From a virus: 64,000 bases of DNA. The notes under the pieces were generated by a model. That model searched no databases, was not told where the DNA came from, and saw nothing but the letters and a program-made list of their open reading frames with translations. Of this stretch, positions 33,174-43,769 are shown piece by piece (within the stretch, counting starts at the first letter, position 1; each line of letters begins with the position of its first letter). Position numbers and translations under genes: made by a program. The stretch spans positions 124,001-188,000 of IMG/VR virus record IMGVR_UViG_3300023184_000027; one strand, 5' to 3'.

Positions 33174-33533
33174 ATGTTAAATTTAAACAGACAAACAGAA
33201 AAAAAAGTGGTTGGAGATAAAAGATTTTATAATGAAGTTTATGAACCTAATGTTGAACACATTAAAAAAGTTATTATAGATGAGGTTTATAATACTAAAG
33301 GAGAAGTTTTAATATTGGCTAAAGGTGTTAGTGAATGTAGGATAATTTTAGATTCAGAAACCACAGAACATATAATAATTAAAGCTTTAACAAAAGTTTA
33401 TATAACCGCTAGTTTAAACAAAATTGATGAACATTATGATGAGATTTTTATTGATAAAGGGGCTTGTGTAGAATTTTATTTAATAGAGAATCATTGGTAT
33501 ATAGTCTCAAGTGATGGGTTAAAATTAGATTAA
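33174..33533 (+). CDS. Small beta-rich hypothetical protein
   Basis: This is a 119-residue protein without a recognised family. The second half alternates short strands (ECRIILDSETTEHIIIKA, KVYITASLNKI, then CVEFYLIENHWYIVSSDGL). This resembles trimeric phage decoration or fibre-attachment beta domains, where a W-Y-hydrophobic-S-S-D-G ending is common. It is cotranscribed with the gp13-like protein (5-nt gap) and ended by a strong terminator. A head or neck decoration role is possible, but only from fold impression and context. Confidence 0.6.
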   Translation: MLNLNRQTEKKVVGDKRFYNEVYEPNVEHIKKVIIDEVYNTKGEVLILAKGVSECRIILDSETTEHIIIKALTKVYITASLNKIDEHYDEIFIDKGACVEFYLIENHWYIVSSDGLKLD

Positions 33534-33571
33534 ATAAAAAAGGTGTCGAATACGACACCTTTTCTGTTTTT
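33534..33571. terminator. Bidirectional terminator between convergent genes
   Basis: AAAAGGTGTCG and CGACACCTTTT form an 11-bp stem with a 4-nt loop. T-runs follow in both directions (TTTTCTGTTTTT on plus, TTTTTTATTTAA on minus). It separates the plus-strand unit ending at 33533 from the polymerase gene ending at 33570. Confidence 0.88.
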
Positions 33572-36359
33572 AACTAATATGTTCTTCCCATCCTGGTTCA
33601 GCCAATTCATAAATATATTCAGAACTAACACCAACTCTATCCCAAAATTTTAATTCCAAATCGGTGATAGTTAATAAATCCTCAATCGTATCTTGGTCAC
33701 CCTCTTTATTTGGAACCCCACCTATCAACTCACATTGTGTTTTAGTAAAAAATCCTCTGTCTTCCGGGTTAGCAATTAATAAACTTTCTCTTAATTCTTT
33801 ATTAAAGACAATCAATAACGGCTCAACTTTTTTATTAAATGTTGAGATTGCTCTCGGAACATTATAATCACCTGTTAAATTGGGGTTATTCTCAATTTCT
33901 GTTTGGTCTAACATATAACAATTAAGTTGTATTGTTGAGGTTGATTTATCTTCAGGTTCTGTACCATTTACTGATGTAAACAAATCCAATTCTTTTTTAG
34001 TGTAATTGTTTTTAGTTATTTTCTGAACATCTCCGTGTGATGCCCTTACACCATTATTAACATAACTTATGACATCACCCAATGATACTTTCAAATCATG
34101 TTTGATTGCCAATTCCATATGTGCCATTCTACTCATAAGTGAACCCGCCTTTGTTTTTTGAGTACATCTTTTTTTATAATCATCAATAGATAGTTTAACT
34201 CTCGCTCTTTGGGCGATTTGTTTTAATGGAATTTGTTGGTCAAAGATTCTTTGGTGATATTCAAAATACCACTCAATAAATTCTTGGCCTTTTCCCTCCA
34301 ACAATAATTTAACTCCTTTATCTAAAAACACCTCAATATATAGTGGTAATTTTTTAGATTTAATTGAGTTTCCGGTTAATTTAATTTTACCGTTGGATTC
34401 CATCGTAGCATAATTCTTTCTACTTAAATTAATACAAGAATCCCAAGTTCCATCACAATCAAGACCCATTTCGCCTTTCATAAACAAATCGTTGTATTCT
34501 GCCGTGTCGGCGTAATATCCTCGGTATTCTTGACCCTCTTTAACCAACCAATTTAATCCTTTTCCGATATACACTCTATCATCAACACCACCTTCAGGTA
34601 AACTAAAGTTAACACCATCGGTATCAAGTACAAGAGGTGTATAACCTCTTTTAACGAAGTATTTTACCATCTGACGAAGATATTGTCGTCCGGTACAAGT
34701 AATTCGTTCTCCGCTATTCATTTCACCCCATTCATAAACGTGGGGAGCGGATAATCCGCCGAACATTGAGTTGATAAAGATTTTTAACGGTAATTGTTTT
34801 CTATCGTATGAAAGAGATTTTTTAGAATCGATTGATTTATACTCGGACGCTAAGTTTTTATACATAATACGAGCATTACGGAAATAAGTTAACATACCTT
34901 TCATTCCACCCATTACATCACATTCAGGAAACACATCGTGTACCAACTGAATTGATGGGTATAAGGAAGAGTAGTCAAGTTTTAATACATTGGTAGAGTA
35001 CCCCACTTTAAGTAGTCTTGAAAGTCCCCCTACAAAGTCCGTCTTCTCTTCTTTAGCGGGGATGGCTAATTTATTCTTATAAGACCAAGCCAACATAATC
35101 ATTCTCCATAGAGTTGCGGTTCCCATTGTGGAAACTCTTTCATATGTTGTTGGTACCATCGATGCGAGTAGAAACGTTCCTTGGTTAAATTCATCATCCA
35201 CCGTTAACGTCTCCTCTAAATCGTCGTCAAGATATCTCTCCACAATGTTATCACCTGTAACCTTTAGGTATTTCCCGGGGAATCTTGTGTCTAAATTATT
35301 GAAGTCCGGATTATCGGCTCTCTTATATTTCCCATTCTCAACATTTAACCAATATTCTTCTTTTTTGGCGTACATCGGACCAATCTCTAAATGGTCAATA
35401 TAAACTCGGTCGGGAGCTTCAGCTTTAATATATTGAGTTATGTATTTAAGTCCCGCTGATTTAATACTTGAGTTAATTGCTTGAGCTCTACGAACAGAGT
35501 GAATAATGTCAATAATGTTATAACCCCACAATTGAGTTTGAGAGAATCTCTCTACCTCATTAGCAAGTTTTAACATACCATCTTTTTGAGAGATAGGTCT
35601 TGCAGGATTTAAAGATTTAGCTATCTTTTTAATATCTAAATGAAGAGCTTTACATCTCTCAAATATCCAAAACCAGTCAAAGTTTGCTGAATTATACCCG
35701 CCGATGATTGATGGTTTAAGTTCGTCTATAATATTGAAAAATTCTACTAAACCTTTTCTCTCTTGGTCTTCATCGGCACACTCAATAACTTTTTGATAAC
35801 CTTTATTGGTTTTAATTCCAATCATAAATATACGACCATCTTTAGGTTCTAAAGCGGTCGTCTCCAAGTCAAATCCGAGTCGGGTGATGTCGTTGTATTC
35901 CTCATACCCTTTGAATAATCTTTTCTCTCTTGAAATTAGGAATTGTTCTACCGGTGGAAGTACCGTTAATTTTCCTTTTGTTTTTTCACCCCACGGGTCA
36001 ACACCACCATCTCTAAAGAATTGGATAAGTGAACGATAACCCTTCATTGATTTAACCATATATTTGAGACCTTTTTCTAATCTCTCATTACCTTTGGTTT
36101 CTAACTTATCAATGATTATTCCGTGTTTTTTCATTGCTTCTCGTTGTTGGTCTTTGGATTTTGAATAAAAATTCAAATCTCTCAAATCACCAACCCAAGC
36201 AAATGCCGTAAATGTATCTTTTTTGATTATTTTTCCCTGACCAGGGATTTCTTTAATTTTGTAGATTGAGTCTGACCCATAATCATACTCAATAGCGACG
36301 ATGTGTTCTTCAGGGTCATTCCCTTCTAGGAACGCCTTAATCTCTTCTTGTGTAACCAT
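33570..36359 (-). CDS. 43: Family B DNA polymerase, gp43-like
   Basis: This 929-residue protein is the replicative polymerase with proofreading exonuclease; T4 gp43 has 898 residues. Exonuclease motifs are visible: Exo I GFDLETTAL (near residue 158), Exo II GGYNSANFDWFW, and a candidate Exo III VERYLDDDLEET. Polymerase motif A is KLDYSSLYPSIQ (near 460), motif B is KIFINSMFGGLSA (near 520), and motif C is LVLDTDGVNF (near 576), with both catalytic aspartates. A KKxY-like element follows (RKNYATME). All catalytic residues are present. It stands apart from the other replication genes and is transcribed alone from a box 58 nt upstream. It ends at a bidirectional terminator. Confidence 0.95.
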   Translation of the reverse strand: MVTQEEIKAFLEGNDPEEHIVAIEYDYGSDSIYKIKEIPGQGKIIKKDTFTAFAWVGDLRDLNFYSKSKDQQREAMKKHGIIIDKLETKGNERLEKGLKYMVKSMKGYRSLIQFFRDGGVDPWGEKTKGKLTVLPPVEQFLISREKRLFKGYEEYNDITRLGFDLETTALEPKDGRIFMIGIKTNKGYQKVIECADEDQERKGLVEFFNIIDELKPSIIGGYNSANFDWFWIFERCKALHLDIKKIAKSLNPARPISQKDGMLKLANEVERFSQTQLWGYNIIDIIHSVRRAQAINSSIKSAGLKYITQYIKAEAPDRVYIDHLEIGPMYAKKEEYWLNVENGKYKRADNPDFNNLDTRFPGKYLKVTGDNIVERYLDDDLEETLTVDDEFNQGTFLLASMVPTTYERVSTMGTATLWRMIMLAWSYKNKLAIPAKEEKTDFVGGLSRLLKVGYSTNVLKLDYSSLYPSIQLVHDVFPECDVMGGMKGMLTYFRNARIMYKNLASEYKSIDSKKSLSYDRKQLPLKIFINSMFGGLSAPHVYEWGEMNSGERITCTGRQYLRQMVKYFVKRGYTPLVLDTDGVNFSLPEGGVDDRVYIGKGLNWLVKEGQEYRGYYADTAEYNDLFMKGEMGLDCDGTWDSCINLSRKNYATMESNGKIKLTGNSIKSKKLPLYIEVFLDKGVKLLLEGKGQEFIEWYFEYHQRIFDQQIPLKQIAQRARVKLSIDDYKKRCTQKTKAGSLMSRMAHMELAIKHDLKVSLGDVISYVNNGVRASHGDVQKITKNNYTKKELDLFTSVNGTEPEDKSTSTIQLNCYMLDQTEIENNPNLTGDYNVPRAISTFNKKVEPLLIVFNKELRESLLIANPEDRGFFTKTQCELIGGVPNKEGDQDTIEDLLTITDLELKFWDRVGVSSEYIYELAEPGWEEHIS

Positions 36360-36417
36360 AAATATATTTTTTAGAATGACATATTGGCTCTGATTAATTT
36401 CAGGTTTGTCTTGTTTC

Positions 36418-36425
36418 TATAAATA
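36418..36425 (-). promoter_or_regulatory. Candidate promoter box (DNA polymerase)
   Basis: The minus strand reads TTATATTTATAGAAACAAG, 58 nt before the ATG at 36359. The greater spacing and the early role of polymerase make this the least typical copy of the box. Confidence 0.35.
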
Positions 36426-36451
36426 TAATTATTTAACAATTATAAATCAAA

Positions 36452-39400
36452 TTAAAATGACCCAATATCACCAACAATATTCCACTCACATATGTTTGTC
36501 AAAATATATCGTGCATTACTTGCGGATACTGATGTGTATAAAAACCCGGGTACATCTAATCTAACACCAATTGCGACGTTATTGGTTAATCGTAATTGCG
36601 ACCATTTAATTAACAAATTATTATAATTTGTTGAGCTCATCGGTGTAGTGTTGGTAAACATATATATCATTGATTGAACTTTACTAATATTCCAGTTGGA
36701 TATGTCTTGACTAAAACTTGTATTGTAAGAAAACATTGACGACATATTATTCACATTACTTACATTCCAAGAGTTAAGGGGTTGATTGAATGATGAAGTG
36801 TTAAACATTGAGCTCATACTGGTAACATTACTTACATCCCAATTATTGATTGATTGATTGAATAAATTATTTTCCGTAAACATTCCAGTCATATTAGTGA
36901 CTTTACTAACATCCCAATTACCGATTGGTTGGTTAAAAGATGACCTTCTAAACATATATGACATATCAGTAACATTACTCACATTCCAATTACCGATTGG
37001 TTGATTGAATGGTGTGCCATGGAACATATACGACATATCGGTAACACCACTCACATTCCAAGATGAAATATTTTGGTTAAATGATGAATTATAGAACATT
37101 TGAGACATAGACACAACATTACTAACATCCCAATTATTAATGTTTGGTTGATTAAAAGATGTGTTATAACTAAACATACCACCCATATATCGGATACCAC
37201 TAATATTCCAAGACGATATATCTTGATTGAATTGTGTACCATCAAACATAGATGATAAACTAGTAATATATCTTAAATCCCAAGAAGTAATATTATTAAT
37301 TGTTCTTATACTATGACATTTATAAAATAATCCAGAAATTGTTATATAACCATAATTTTCCTCTTCATCATAATCGGTAAGGTTTAAAACCCCAATAACA
37401 GAATCTAACGTTAAATTAACACAATAGCTAAATTGTGCGTATGTTCCCCCTCTTAAAGAGAAATTTCCCCAATTTAATATAGAATATATTTTATAGTTAT
37501 TTGGGTAAATACCACTATCCTCATAATCCAAAGCTTCGTCAGAATTAAATTCCCATCCACGCACTAAACCAGTTACCTTAATAATATAATAACCTATCGA
37601 CGAGTAAGTGTGGGCTCTATTTGCATAACTATTCACAGAAGTTGTTCCATCACCCCAATCTATCGTACCACCATAATTTCCATCAACAATATATGGGAGA
37701 GTTATTGTATCGTTTATAACTAATGTTCTCCACCTTGATGTAAAGTCATTTCCATACGGATTTGGTGTTCTTGTTGGTGTCCGAGTCATTGTAGGGGTTT
37801 GAGTTATTGTAGGTGTTGGACTCATTGTTATTGTAGGTGTTGGTGTTGGTGTAGGGGCAACAACTAATGTTGTTAAACCATTTTGATATAAATAAACATC
37901 TGAAAATACAGAACTTCCATCAACATATCTTTGAAATATTTTTACATATATAAAACTTACGTAAGTTGAGTAGGTTTGGAACGTAGTCGTTGTTGTACAA
38001 GTCATATTATTAGTGTTGGCCCATGTAACATTATCAAACGAATAATATATTGACATAAATTGACAAGGTAATGTATTACCAATTACCATATAGACCTGAT
38101 ATACTGTTGTACTTCTTTGAATGATACTAGATATGGTTGGTACTAATTGAGGTCCACTCACTATTGGTGTTGTAGTTGGTGTTGGTGTAATTGTTGGTGT
38201 TGTGGTTTTTGTTGGTGTTGGTGTCGGAGTTACCGAGGGAAACGTGTATAGAACAACATTTGAATAATCACTATTAGTACTATTACTTGAACAATATTGG
38301 ATAAGTCTAACATATACATCTCCGGTTGTTTTAAACGAATTAAAACTAATTGGGGAAGAGCAATTTGTCTCCCCATAAGTTACACTAGCGTATCCCCAAC
38401 TAATGTTATCGTAAGAATATTGTACTATCACACTATTACAGGAAACTGGAGGAGTAAAATCAACTAATAATGTGCTGGATGAGAGATTACTAACACTTAT
38501 AATTGTTGGTGGAAGACACGATGTTTCCGATATCGGAGTAATTACCACCCCTCCCGAATATAGAGATATGTCAGAATAAATCACTGTTTGACTACCAACA
38601 TAAGTTTGACCAATTTTAATATAGACAATCCCTGTATAACTAAATGAGCCAAAGGGAAATAATGAACCACAATTATATACTCCGTAATAAGACCAATCAA
38701 CATTATTAAAAGAATAATATAGTATTATATTTAGACAAGCACTGGTATTCCCTGGTGTTACAAATATATTATATGTTGAACCACCTGTTCTAACAATGTT
38801 AGTTATTACAGGAAGATTTTGAGCTCCTAATCCCGGGGTTGGCGTTGGTGTAGGTGTTGGTGTGGGTGTTGGTGTGGGTAGAGAGGTTGTGAAAGCGTCA
38901 TTTGTATATAACGCAATATTTGAATAACTCTCAACACCATAAATTGATATTTGTTTAATTTTCACATATATAGTACCTGAACTATCCAAAGAGGTACTTA
39001 GACCAACGGGTGAACTACAACTATTTGATGTACCACTAAACCATGTTATATTATCTAACGAACCATACGATAAAACACTATTACAAGGGTAATTATTTGC
39101 TGTTGTAAAATAAATTAAATAATAATTTATGGATACTCTTTGTACATTATAGATTATTGGTGTCTCATAAATTATACCACTTGTTTGTGTTGGTGTTTGT
39201 GTTGGTGTTTTAGTGTTTGTCGGTGTTGGAGTTGAAGTTTTAGTGTTTGTTGGTGTTTGTGTAGGTGTTTTAGTCGGAGTTCTTGTTGGTGTTGATGTTA
39301 ATGTTGGTGTCGGGGTTAGAGTTGGTGTTTTTGTTAAAGTTTTAGTTGGTGTTGGTGTTTTAGTTGGGGTTTTAGTTGGGGTTGGAGTTTTAGTTGGGGT

Positions 39401-42400
39401 TGGAGATAATCCTGGTGTTGGTGTTAGTGTTGGTGTTGGAGTTGGATTTAAACCTTTTGTTGGTGTTGGTGTTTGTGTTGGTGTTTTAGTTGGTGTTGGT
39501 GTTTGTGTTGGTGTTTTAGTTGGCGTTTTAGTTGGCGTTGGAGTTTTAGTGTTTGTAGGTGTTGGTGTTGGTGTAACTGATATAGCATCGCCGGTTATTA
39601 TCCAACCAAAAGTATTTATAAGCACACCTCGTGGATTGTCCTCTATTATGGTATATGTTAATCCGACAGCACCTAACGGAACATTATATTTTTTTATTGG
39701 TAACACCGACCATTTTAATAATAAATTATCATAATTTGTTAAGCTCATAGTACTTCCGTTAAACATGTTCTCCATGTTAACGACTGATTTAATATCCCAA
39801 TTTGATATATCTTGATTAAATAGTGTTGAATAGAACATACCTCCCATATGAGTCACATTACTAACATTCCAATTACCAATTGGTTGGTCAAATTGACAAT
39901 CGTAGAACATACCACGCATTGTAGTTACCCCACTAACATTCCAATTTTCAAGACTTTCATTATATTTTGAATTACGAAACATATAACTCATGTTAACAAC
40001 ACTATTGACATTCCAATCACCTATTGGTTGATTAAACGATGAGACGTAAAACATATAAGACATATCTTTAACGTTACTAACATTCCAGGAGTTAAGAGAT
40101 TGATTAAATAATGATGTGTTAAACATATGTGACATATTGGTAACACCGCTAACATTCCAACTAGAGATATCTTGATTAAATTTTGAAGACGCGAACATAT
40201 ATATCATATTACGAACATTACCAACGTTCCAATTTGAAATATTTTCATCAAAAATTGTTGCGTTAAACATATAACTCATATTAATAACTTTTGATGTGTC
40301 CCAATTATTTAAATCTTGATTAAATGGTGTTGAATAAAACATGTATGTCATATTGGTAACATTACTAACATTCCAATTACCTATTGGTTGATTAAACGAT
40401 GCGTTATAAAACATAAATGACATATCGGTAACATGACTAACAACCCAATTTGATATATCTTCATTAAATATTGACCCTCTAAACATCCCTAACATAGTCG
40501 TAACACTACTAACATCCCAATTTGATATACCCTGATTAAACACAGACTCTCTAAACATACTTGTCATAGTCGTAACACTACTGACAACCCAATTACCGAT
40601 TGGTTGATTAAATGATGAAGAGTAAAACATAGATGACATATCTTTAACATTATTAACATTCCAATCACCGATTGGTTGGTTAAATCTTGATAAAGTAAAC
40701 ATATTTGACATATCAATAACGTTACTAACATCCCACATAGAAATATCTTGGTCAAATAACGATGAAGTAAACATACTTCTCATATCTGTTACATTACTAA
40801 CATCCCAAGTCGATATGTCTTGGTTAAATAATGAATCATAAAACATGGTTGCCATATTGGTAACACTACTAACGACCCAATTACCGATTGGTTGATTAAA
40901 TATTGATTTATAAAACATGTTTGACATATCGGTAACATTACTAACATCCCAATTTGATATATCTTGATTAAACGATGTGTTATAAAACATTCCTGTCATA
41001 TTTGTTATATTACTAACATCCCACAATTCTATATTATTAATTAAGGTTAAATTGGTACAATTAAAGAATAACCGGTATAAACTAGTTGTGCCTGTTAATG
41101 TTAATGCGTCGTTAACATTGTCTAAAACTAAATTAGTACACCCATAAAAACAAGAAGTACTATTCCCTAAATTTAAACAACCCCAATTAACTATTGATAA
41201 GAGCTTAGTTTTGTCAATATTATTCCCAAAAGACCACTTTACTACCACACCAGTTATTGTAATTGTATAATCACCACCATCAGCATAAATGTGTTTTCTG
41301 TTTGCATAACTATTCACAGAAGTCGTTCCATCCCCCCAATCTATCGTACCACTATATGTTCCTCCGACTACATAAGGTAATGTAACACTATTAAATGACG
41401 ATTTTAACCTCCATGTTGATATAAAATCTAGATTATGTGATATTACTATTGGGGTGGGTGTAGGTGTTGGTGTTAGAGTTTCTGTTGGTGTATTAGTTGG
41501 GGTTGAAGTGTTAGTTGGGGTTAAAGTCAAGGATAATCCTGATGTTGGTGTAGGTGTAGGTGATAATCCTGGCGTTGGAGTTGGAGTTGATGTCTCTGTA
41601 GGAGTTGGAGTGGGTGTCTCTGTAGGAGTGACTTCAGGAGTGACTAATGTATAGTCAATATATACAACCTCACCAAAAGTGAAATTGGTGTTTGTTTGAT
41701 TTACTAATGTAATCCCCGCTTCCGAAACAGTGTCTATAAAATAACCACTTTCGTCGCTAAGTATCTGAACTGAATCTGACCCACCACTAAACACCGCAAC
41801 AGATTCATTCTGACCAATTGTAAGTAAAAAATTATTACCAACCATATTACCAAAATAATCGGTTTGATTAACACCATTATTATCAATGTTATTAAAATAT
41901 ATTCCACCATTCTCTGATATATTATTAGGGTTATTATCTGCAATATGTAAACTATAATTAGCCAATAATGTTTCACCTGATAATGGAATATCAATATTAC
42001 TTATTAAAGAATACGGAATACCATCATTTATTGATGATATATCGAGAGAATTAATTAATAATATGGATTCGGAAAATTTATACTGTGTGTTCTCAATAAA
42101 ATAACCATCAATTGTTATATCACCTACAATACAATCGATGGATGTTATTGGTAAATTTATAACTCCAGGTCCATAAACAAACCAACCAACCTTTATATCA
42201 CATAAATTAGTGTTAGAAAATTTACCTATGTTTCCTGTTGGGTTTTGATTGGTATATGGCCCTAAAAATGATTGAGTTGGGGTTGCAGTTGGAGTTGGAG
42301 TTGGAGTATTCGTAGGTGTTTGGGTTGGTGTTTGGTCCGGTGTTTGGTTTGGAGTTACTCGTATTCTTTCATATTTTATATCTGAAGGTGGCCAACTAAT

Positions 42401-42595
42401 ACTCGTTAACACTCTTATACGACCTAAACTATTATTACTAGAAGAAAAAGTCCCATTAATGCACCAAATATTTTTTATTTGGTTTGGCATTAACTCCACC
42501 TGTCTTTTCCAAACAGAATCAGACAAATTTTGAAAAGTTATAGTTATTTTTTCATCACCATCATTTATTACCACTAGTCTTTGACCTATTGACAT
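36452..42595 (-). CDS. Giant modular adhesin: Thr/Pro stalks, PKD-like, DUF285 and Fn3-like repeats
   Basis: This is a 2047-residue, probably fibre-like virion protein. In order it has an N-terminal beta domain, a short TP stalk (about 82-107), a beta domain, and a second TP stalk (about 320-382). A PKD-like domain with [17 protein letters not shown] follows, then 18 BspA-like DUF285 repeats of 24 residues (consensus [20 protein letters not shown]). A long TP stalk (about 1008-1137) leads to four Fn3-like domains of about 85 residues, each with a YSFDNVTW-type strand. Another TP stalk, a second PKD-like domain with nearly the same motif, and 9 further DUF285 repeats complete it. DUF285 repeats are surface adhesin modules in Bacteroidota, mycoplasmas and protists. 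It follows the protease gene by 24 nt. Host or glycan binding is inferred. Confidence 0.8.
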   Translation of the reverse strand: MSIGQRLVVINDGDEKITITFQNLSDSVWKRQVELMPNQIKNIWCINGTFSSSNNSLGRIRVLTSISWPPSDIKYERIRVTPNQTPDQTPTQTPTNTPTPTPTATPTQSFLGPYTNQNPTGNIGKFSNTNLCDIKVGWFVYGPGVINLPITSIDCIVGDITIDGYFIENTQYKFSESILLINSLDISSINDGIPYSLISNIDIPLSGETLLANYSLHIADNNPNNISENGGIYFNNIDNNGVNQTDYFGNMVGNNFLLTIGQNESVAVFSGGSDSVQILSDESGYFIDTVSEAGITLVNQTNTNFTFGEVVYIDYTLVTPEVTPTETPTPTPTETSTPTPTPGLSPTPTPTSGLSLTLTPTNTSTPTNTPTETLTPTPTPTPIVISHNLDFISTWRLKSSFNSVTLPYVVGGTYSGTIDWGDGTTSVNSYANRKHIYADGGDYTITITGVVVKWSFGNNIDKTKLLSIVNWGCLNLGNSTSCFYGCTNLVLDNVNDALTLTGTTSLYRLFFNCTNLTLINNIELWDVSNITNMTGMFYNTSFNQDISNWDVSNVTDMSNMFYKSIFNQPIGNWVVSSVTNMATMFYDSLFNQDISTWDVSNVTDMRSMFTSSLFDQDISMWDVSNVIDMSNMFTLSRFNQPIGDWNVNNVKDMSSMFYSSSFNQPIGNWVVSSVTTMTSMFRESVFNQGISNWDVSSVTTMLGMFRGSIFNEDISNWVVSHVTDMSFMFYNASFNQPIGNWNVSNVTNMTYMFYSTPFNQDLNNWDTSKVINMSYMFNATIFDENISNWNVGNVRNMIYMFASSKFNQDISSWNVSGVTNMSHMFNTSLFNQSLNSWNVSNVKDMSYMFYVSSFNQPIGDWNVNSVVNMSYMFRNSKYNESLENWNVSGVTTMRGMFYDCQFDQPIGNWNVSNVTHMGGMFYSTLFNQDISNWDIKSVVNMENMFNGSTMSLTNYDNLLLKWSVLPIKKYNVPLGAVGLTYTIIEDNPRGVLINTFGWIITGDAISVTPTPTPTNTKTPTPTKTPTKTPTQTPTPTKTPTQTPTPTKGLNPTPTPTLTPTPGLSPTPTKTPTPTKTPTKTPTPTKTLTKTPTLTPTPTLTSTPTRTPTKTPTQTPTNTKTSTPTPTNTKTPTQTPTQTSGIIYETPIIYNVQRVSINYYLIYFTTANNYPCNSVLSYGSLDNITWFSGTSNSCSSPVGLSTSLDSSGTIYVKIKQISIYGVESYSNIALYTNDAFTTSLPTPTPTPTPTPTPTPGLGAQNLPVITNIVRTGGSTYNIFVTPGNTSACLNIILYYSFNNVDWSYYGVYNCGSLFPFGSFSYTGIVYIKIGQTYVGSQTVIYSDISLYSGGVVITPISETSCLPPTIISVSNLSSSTLLVDFTPPVSCNSVIVQYSYDNISWGYASVTYGETNCSSPISFNSFKTTGDVYVRLIQYCSSNSTNSDYSNVVLYTFPSVTPTPTPTKTTTPTITPTPTTTPIVSGPQLVPTISSIIQRSTTVYQVYMVIGNTLPCQFMSIYYSFDNVTWANTNNMTCTTTTTFQTYSTYVSFIYVKIFQRYVDGSSVFSDVYLYQNGLTTLVVAPTPTPTPTITMSPTPTITQTPTMTRTPTRTPNPYGNDFTSRWRTLVINDTITLPYIVDGNYGGTIDWGDGTTSVNSYANRAHTYSSIGYYIIKVTGLVRGWEFNSDEALDYEDSGIYPNNYKIYSILNWGNFSLRGGTYAQFSYCVNLTLDSVIGVLNLTDYDEEENYGYITISGLFYKCHSIRTINNITSWDLRYITSLSSMFDGTQFNQDISSWNISGIRYMGGMFSYNTSFNQPNINNWDVSNVVSMSQMFYNSSFNQNISSWNVSGVTDMSYMFHGTPFNQPIGNWNVSNVTDMSYMFRRSSFNQPIGNWDVSKVTNMTGMFTENNLFNQSINNWDVSNVTSMSSMFNTSSFNQPLNSWNVSNVNNMSSMFSYNTSFSQDISNWNISKVQSMIYMFTNTTPMSSTNYNNLLIKWSQLRLTNNVAIGVRLDVPGFLYTSVSASNARYILTNICEWNIVGDIGSF
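36643..37279 (-). repeat. DUF285 repeat block 2 (9 copies)
   Basis: These are nine units of about 72-75 nt, each coding for 24 or 25 residues around WNVSNVxxMSxMF. They are preceded by a PKD-like domain whose DNA near 37620-37675 closely matches that near 41310-41360, indicating a duplication of the whole PKD plus DUF285 module. Confidence 0.85.
38838..39573 (-). repeat. Thr/Pro codon minisatellites in the adhesin
   Basis: Runs of ACNCCN codons (plus strand GTTGGTGTT-type) lie at 38838-38880 and 39184-39573. They encode TPTPT, TPTKTPT, TPTQTPT and TNTPT units. Shorter copies lie at 37770-37858, 38166-38230, 41449-41636 and 42277-42357. The protein stretches are extended, mucin-like linkers. 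Confidence 0.85.
39748..41022 (-). repeat. DUF285 repeat block 1 (18 copies)
   Basis: These are eighteen tandem units, almost all exactly 72 nt. Alternating subtypes are visible ([16 protein letters not shown] and [16 protein letters not shown]), suggesting expansion by duplication of unit pairs. The regular unit length makes copy-number change by slippage or recombination likely. Confidence 0.9.
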
Positions 42596-42619
42596 ACTAT
42601 TTTCTTTTTAATCACAATG

Positions 42620-43723
42620 TTATGTTGGTATCTCAACGGCAAAACAAATTTCACCATGTTCTCTTATTAATCTTTCCATATCAGCAAATGAAATATAGGA
42701 GTGTCCTGATTGACCCCAAGATTTTCCCCAACTATTTTTAATTCTGAAAAGTCTCGTCACCGTATTAACACCATTAATAACATAAGCGTGTCCTCCAGCA
42801 ATACGACCACTAATTCTAATTAAACCATTTCTATCTGGATAAAACATCCCATTATACCAATTAGTTCCAACAACAACAGGACCTAAATTTAAAACAGAAT
42901 TTATTAAACTTGTTAAATCAAAACCCCAATAATAGGAAGAAACTTTACGAACACTTTGTAAATATTTAACACCACCTCTAACTGATGTACCATCATAATT
43001 CTCACCAACCCATTCGTCAACTCTTTGAGCGTTTTCATAAATAACCCTAGGCGGTATTATCGGAGCAACCCCACTTTGAGGAACCGGACCATCTTCTAAC
43101 CAATGAGCCCAAGCATATCCAACACATTGGGGTGTATTACCTTGGTTACCCCACCATCCATTATCATCCCAGTATCTATTGGTAATTCTAACAGGTACGG
43201 CACTTAAAAGATTATTTATAGAATATTTATGGTCTCTTTCATCAGGTATATATTGTCTACCTAATTGATATGTTTTATTAATACTTTCTATAAGAACAAT
43301 TGGTTCGTTAACACAACAAGGAAATTCTGAAACATAACAACTATCATACACCAAATCATCGGCAATGAATGATTCCTGAACATTAATATTAAGTTTTTCT
43401 CTAATTGGTAAGATAAGTACACCATCAGAATTTCTTAACATAAACTCACCTTCATACCTACCAACACGATTGGTGTCTTTGGATGTGAATTGGTAATATA
43501 TGTAATATTCTGGTTCGGCATTGGGGTCTATTGAGGTTTTCTCAACAAATCCACCCGGTCTTGAAGTAATTTTTGGTATTCCCGTTTCTACATCTACCAT
43601 TGAAAAGAAAATTGACGATAACTCTATGGTTTTCATAAAATTATTGTAATCACTTCTTCCATCTTTTACGACTTGGAATTTTAAAACAGGTAAAGTCGAG
43701 TTTTTCTTAATAAAAAAATCCAT
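42620..43723 (-). CDS. Virion-type protein with papain-like (C1A) cysteine peptidase domain
   Basis: Residues 1-125 (MDFFIKKNSTLPVLKFQVVK, then YYIYYQFTSKDTNRVGRYEG and LILPIREKLNINVQ) look like a baseplate or receptor-binding attachment domain of the BppU kind. Residues about 150-367 form a C1A peptidase. The oxyanion Gln and catalytic Cys are in WWGNQGNTPQCVGYAWAHW, the catalytic His is in GGHAYVINGV, and the Asn is in FRIKNSWGKSWGQSG. All active-site residues are present and there is no obvious prodomain or signal peptide. It probably degrades host surface protein at adsorption, or processes neighbouring fibres. It is transcribed with the giant adhesin (24-nt gap) from a TATTTATA box. Confidence 0.85.
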   Translation of the reverse strand: MDFFIKKNSTLPVLKFQVVKDGRSDYNNFMKTIELSSIFFSMVDVETGIPKITSRPGGFVEKTSIDPNAEPEYYIYYQFTSKDTNRVGRYEGEFMLRNSDGVLILPIREKLNINVQESFIADDLVYDSCYVSEFPCCVNEPIVLIESINKTYQLGRQYIPDERDHKYSINNLLSAVPVRITNRYWDDNGWWGNQGNTPQCVGYAWAHWLEDGPVPQSGVAPIIPPRVIYENAQRVDEWVGENYDGTSVRGGVKYLQSVRKVSSYYWGFDLTSLINSVLNLGPVVVGTNWYNGMFYPDRNGLIRISGRIAGGHAYVINGVNTVTRLFRIKNSWGKSWGQSGHSYISFADMERLIREHGEICFAVEIPT

Positions 43724-43737
43724 CTATTATTTTTTAT

Positions 43738-43745
43738 TATAAATA
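43738..43745 (-). promoter_or_regulatory. Candidate late promoter box (protease and adhesin)
   Basis: The minus strand reads CTATTTATAATAAAAAATAA, 14 nt before the ATG at 43723. It is nearly the same as the box at 16979-16986. Confidence 0.5.
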
Positions 43746-43769
43746 GTTGGATTTTTAAAAATAAATGAT

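Noticed and set aside
39213-39734. Plus-strand frame of 173 codons rich in VGVGV
   Set aside because: It is the antisense reading of the Thr/Pro repeat tract in the adhesin. The composition follows from the repeat and the minus frame carries the real protein.
36643-41022. Regular tandem repeats considered as a CRISPR array
   Set aside because: The units are 72-nt coding repeats without unique spacers or palindromic repeats. They translate to DUF285.
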